Of a DNA stretch of 64,000 nt, positions 63,823 through 64,000 are shown one piece after another. The DNA lies in the NCBI RefSeq assembly GCF_000708715.2, contig NZ_JENB01000004.1, forward strand, positions 1 through 64,000, given 5' to 3'. The number at the start of each line of letters is the position of its first letter. Position 1 is the stretch's first letter. Under the pieces are notes generated by a model. It searched no databases and was not told where the DNA came from. It worked only from the letters and a program-made list of their open reading frames with translations. Both the position numbers and the translations under genes were made by a program. Source of the stretch: Pseudomonas putida W15Oct28 (GTDB lineage Bacteria; Pseudomonadota; Gammaproteobacteria; Pseudomonadales; Pseudomonadaceae).

Positions 63823-64000
63823 ATGTCCACTGGTCCAACCCGCTCGTCCACCCTTCCTGGCCGTACAGGGCAACTGTCCCTGCTGAGCCTTTCGTTGCTG
63901 AATCTTGCCCTGCTCGCCAGTGGCGCCTGCAGCCTGCCGGCGCTTGCCGCCGATCCGGCCCAGGCCAGCAGCCCGCGCATGGGTGACTACCGCTTCAGCA
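63823..64000 (+). CDS. TonB-dependent siderophore receptor, 5' end (truncated by window)
   Basis: An open frame starts at ATG 63823 and runs off the window. The first residues are a long signal peptide (SLLSLSLLNLALLASGAC then LPALAADPAQAS). The final visible residues GDYRFS begin what looks like an STN signalling domain. Its position after the sigma/FecR pair makes it the cognate ferric-siderophore transducer (FoxA/FiuA/FpvA type), but the substrate cannot be known from this fragment. Confidence 0.75.
   Translation, partial: MSTGPTRSSTLPGRTGQLSLLSLSLLNLALLASGACSLPALAADPAQASSPRMGDYRFS

Overview
The window looks like a chromosomal segment of a Pseudomonas putida-group bacterium. The reasons are the high-GC codon use, the many short palindromic REP elements with a GTGGGAGCGG core, the peripheral glucose/Entner-Doudoroff gene set in its typical Pseudomonas order (gap-1 / edd-glk-gltR-gltS / gtsABCD-oprB / hexR / zwf-pgl-eda), and core neighbours such as purL-mltF, guaBA, xseA and leuA. 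This assignment rests on gene content and recall, with no database search. About 60 protein genes were found; no tRNA, rRNA, IS element or CRISPR array was seen.

Layout. (1) 1-6,100: housekeeping genes: an MHS-type transporter, purT, a VUT-family membrane protein, a DUF1289 protein, a gamma-carbonic anhydrase-like protein, two Nudix hydrolases and an L,D-transpeptidase. (2) 6,250-21,700: a protein-export locus. A tightly coupled minus-strand operon encodes a SoxB-like lipoprotein followed by gspC-D-E-F-G-H-I-J-L-M-N. gspK lies apart, beyond a plus-strand PhoX-like phosphatase gene, and is followed by a divergent tatABC set. The SoxB-like and PhoX-like proteins both carry twin-arginine signals ending in a lipobox, so the locus combines Tat export, lipidation and type II secretion. 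(3) 21,800-29,800: a NIF3-like protein, purL, mltF, tadA and a Tat-type multicopper oxidase (CumA-like). (4) 29,958-32,891: a large orphan gene for a putative dermonecrotic-type toxin with an EreA/ChaN-like C-terminal domain. (5) 32,900-43,050: guaA/guaB, a zinc-ribbon protein, a TauE-type exporter with a divergent LysR regulator, xseA, an M23 peptidase, and leuA with a leader peptide. (6) 43,073-44,528: two tandem genes related to the monalysin pore-forming toxin, set between the leuA and eda terminators. (7) 44,698-61,890: glucose uptake and catabolism, with regulators HexR and GltR/GltS. (8) 62,090-64,000: a Fur-box-preceded ECF sigma factor / FecR / TonB-receptor iron-signalling cassette, cut by the window end.

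How the genes work together. In region 7 glucose enters through OprB, is bound by GtsA, imported by GtsBCD, phosphorylated by Glk, and oxidised through Zwf, Pgl, Edd and Eda to pyruvate and glyceraldehyde-3-phosphate, which Gap-1 takes on. HexR probably represses the zwf and edd/gap-1 promoters; matching candidate operators are visible at both. GltS/GltR probably controls gtsA, which is preceded by a strong inverted repeat. The export locus probably matures its substrates through its own Tat translocase and presents them at the surface through the type II system.

The most unusual items are the monalysin-like pair, the large toxin, the SoxB-fold pseudoenzyme heading the T2SS operon, and the reduced GspC/GspD architecture.
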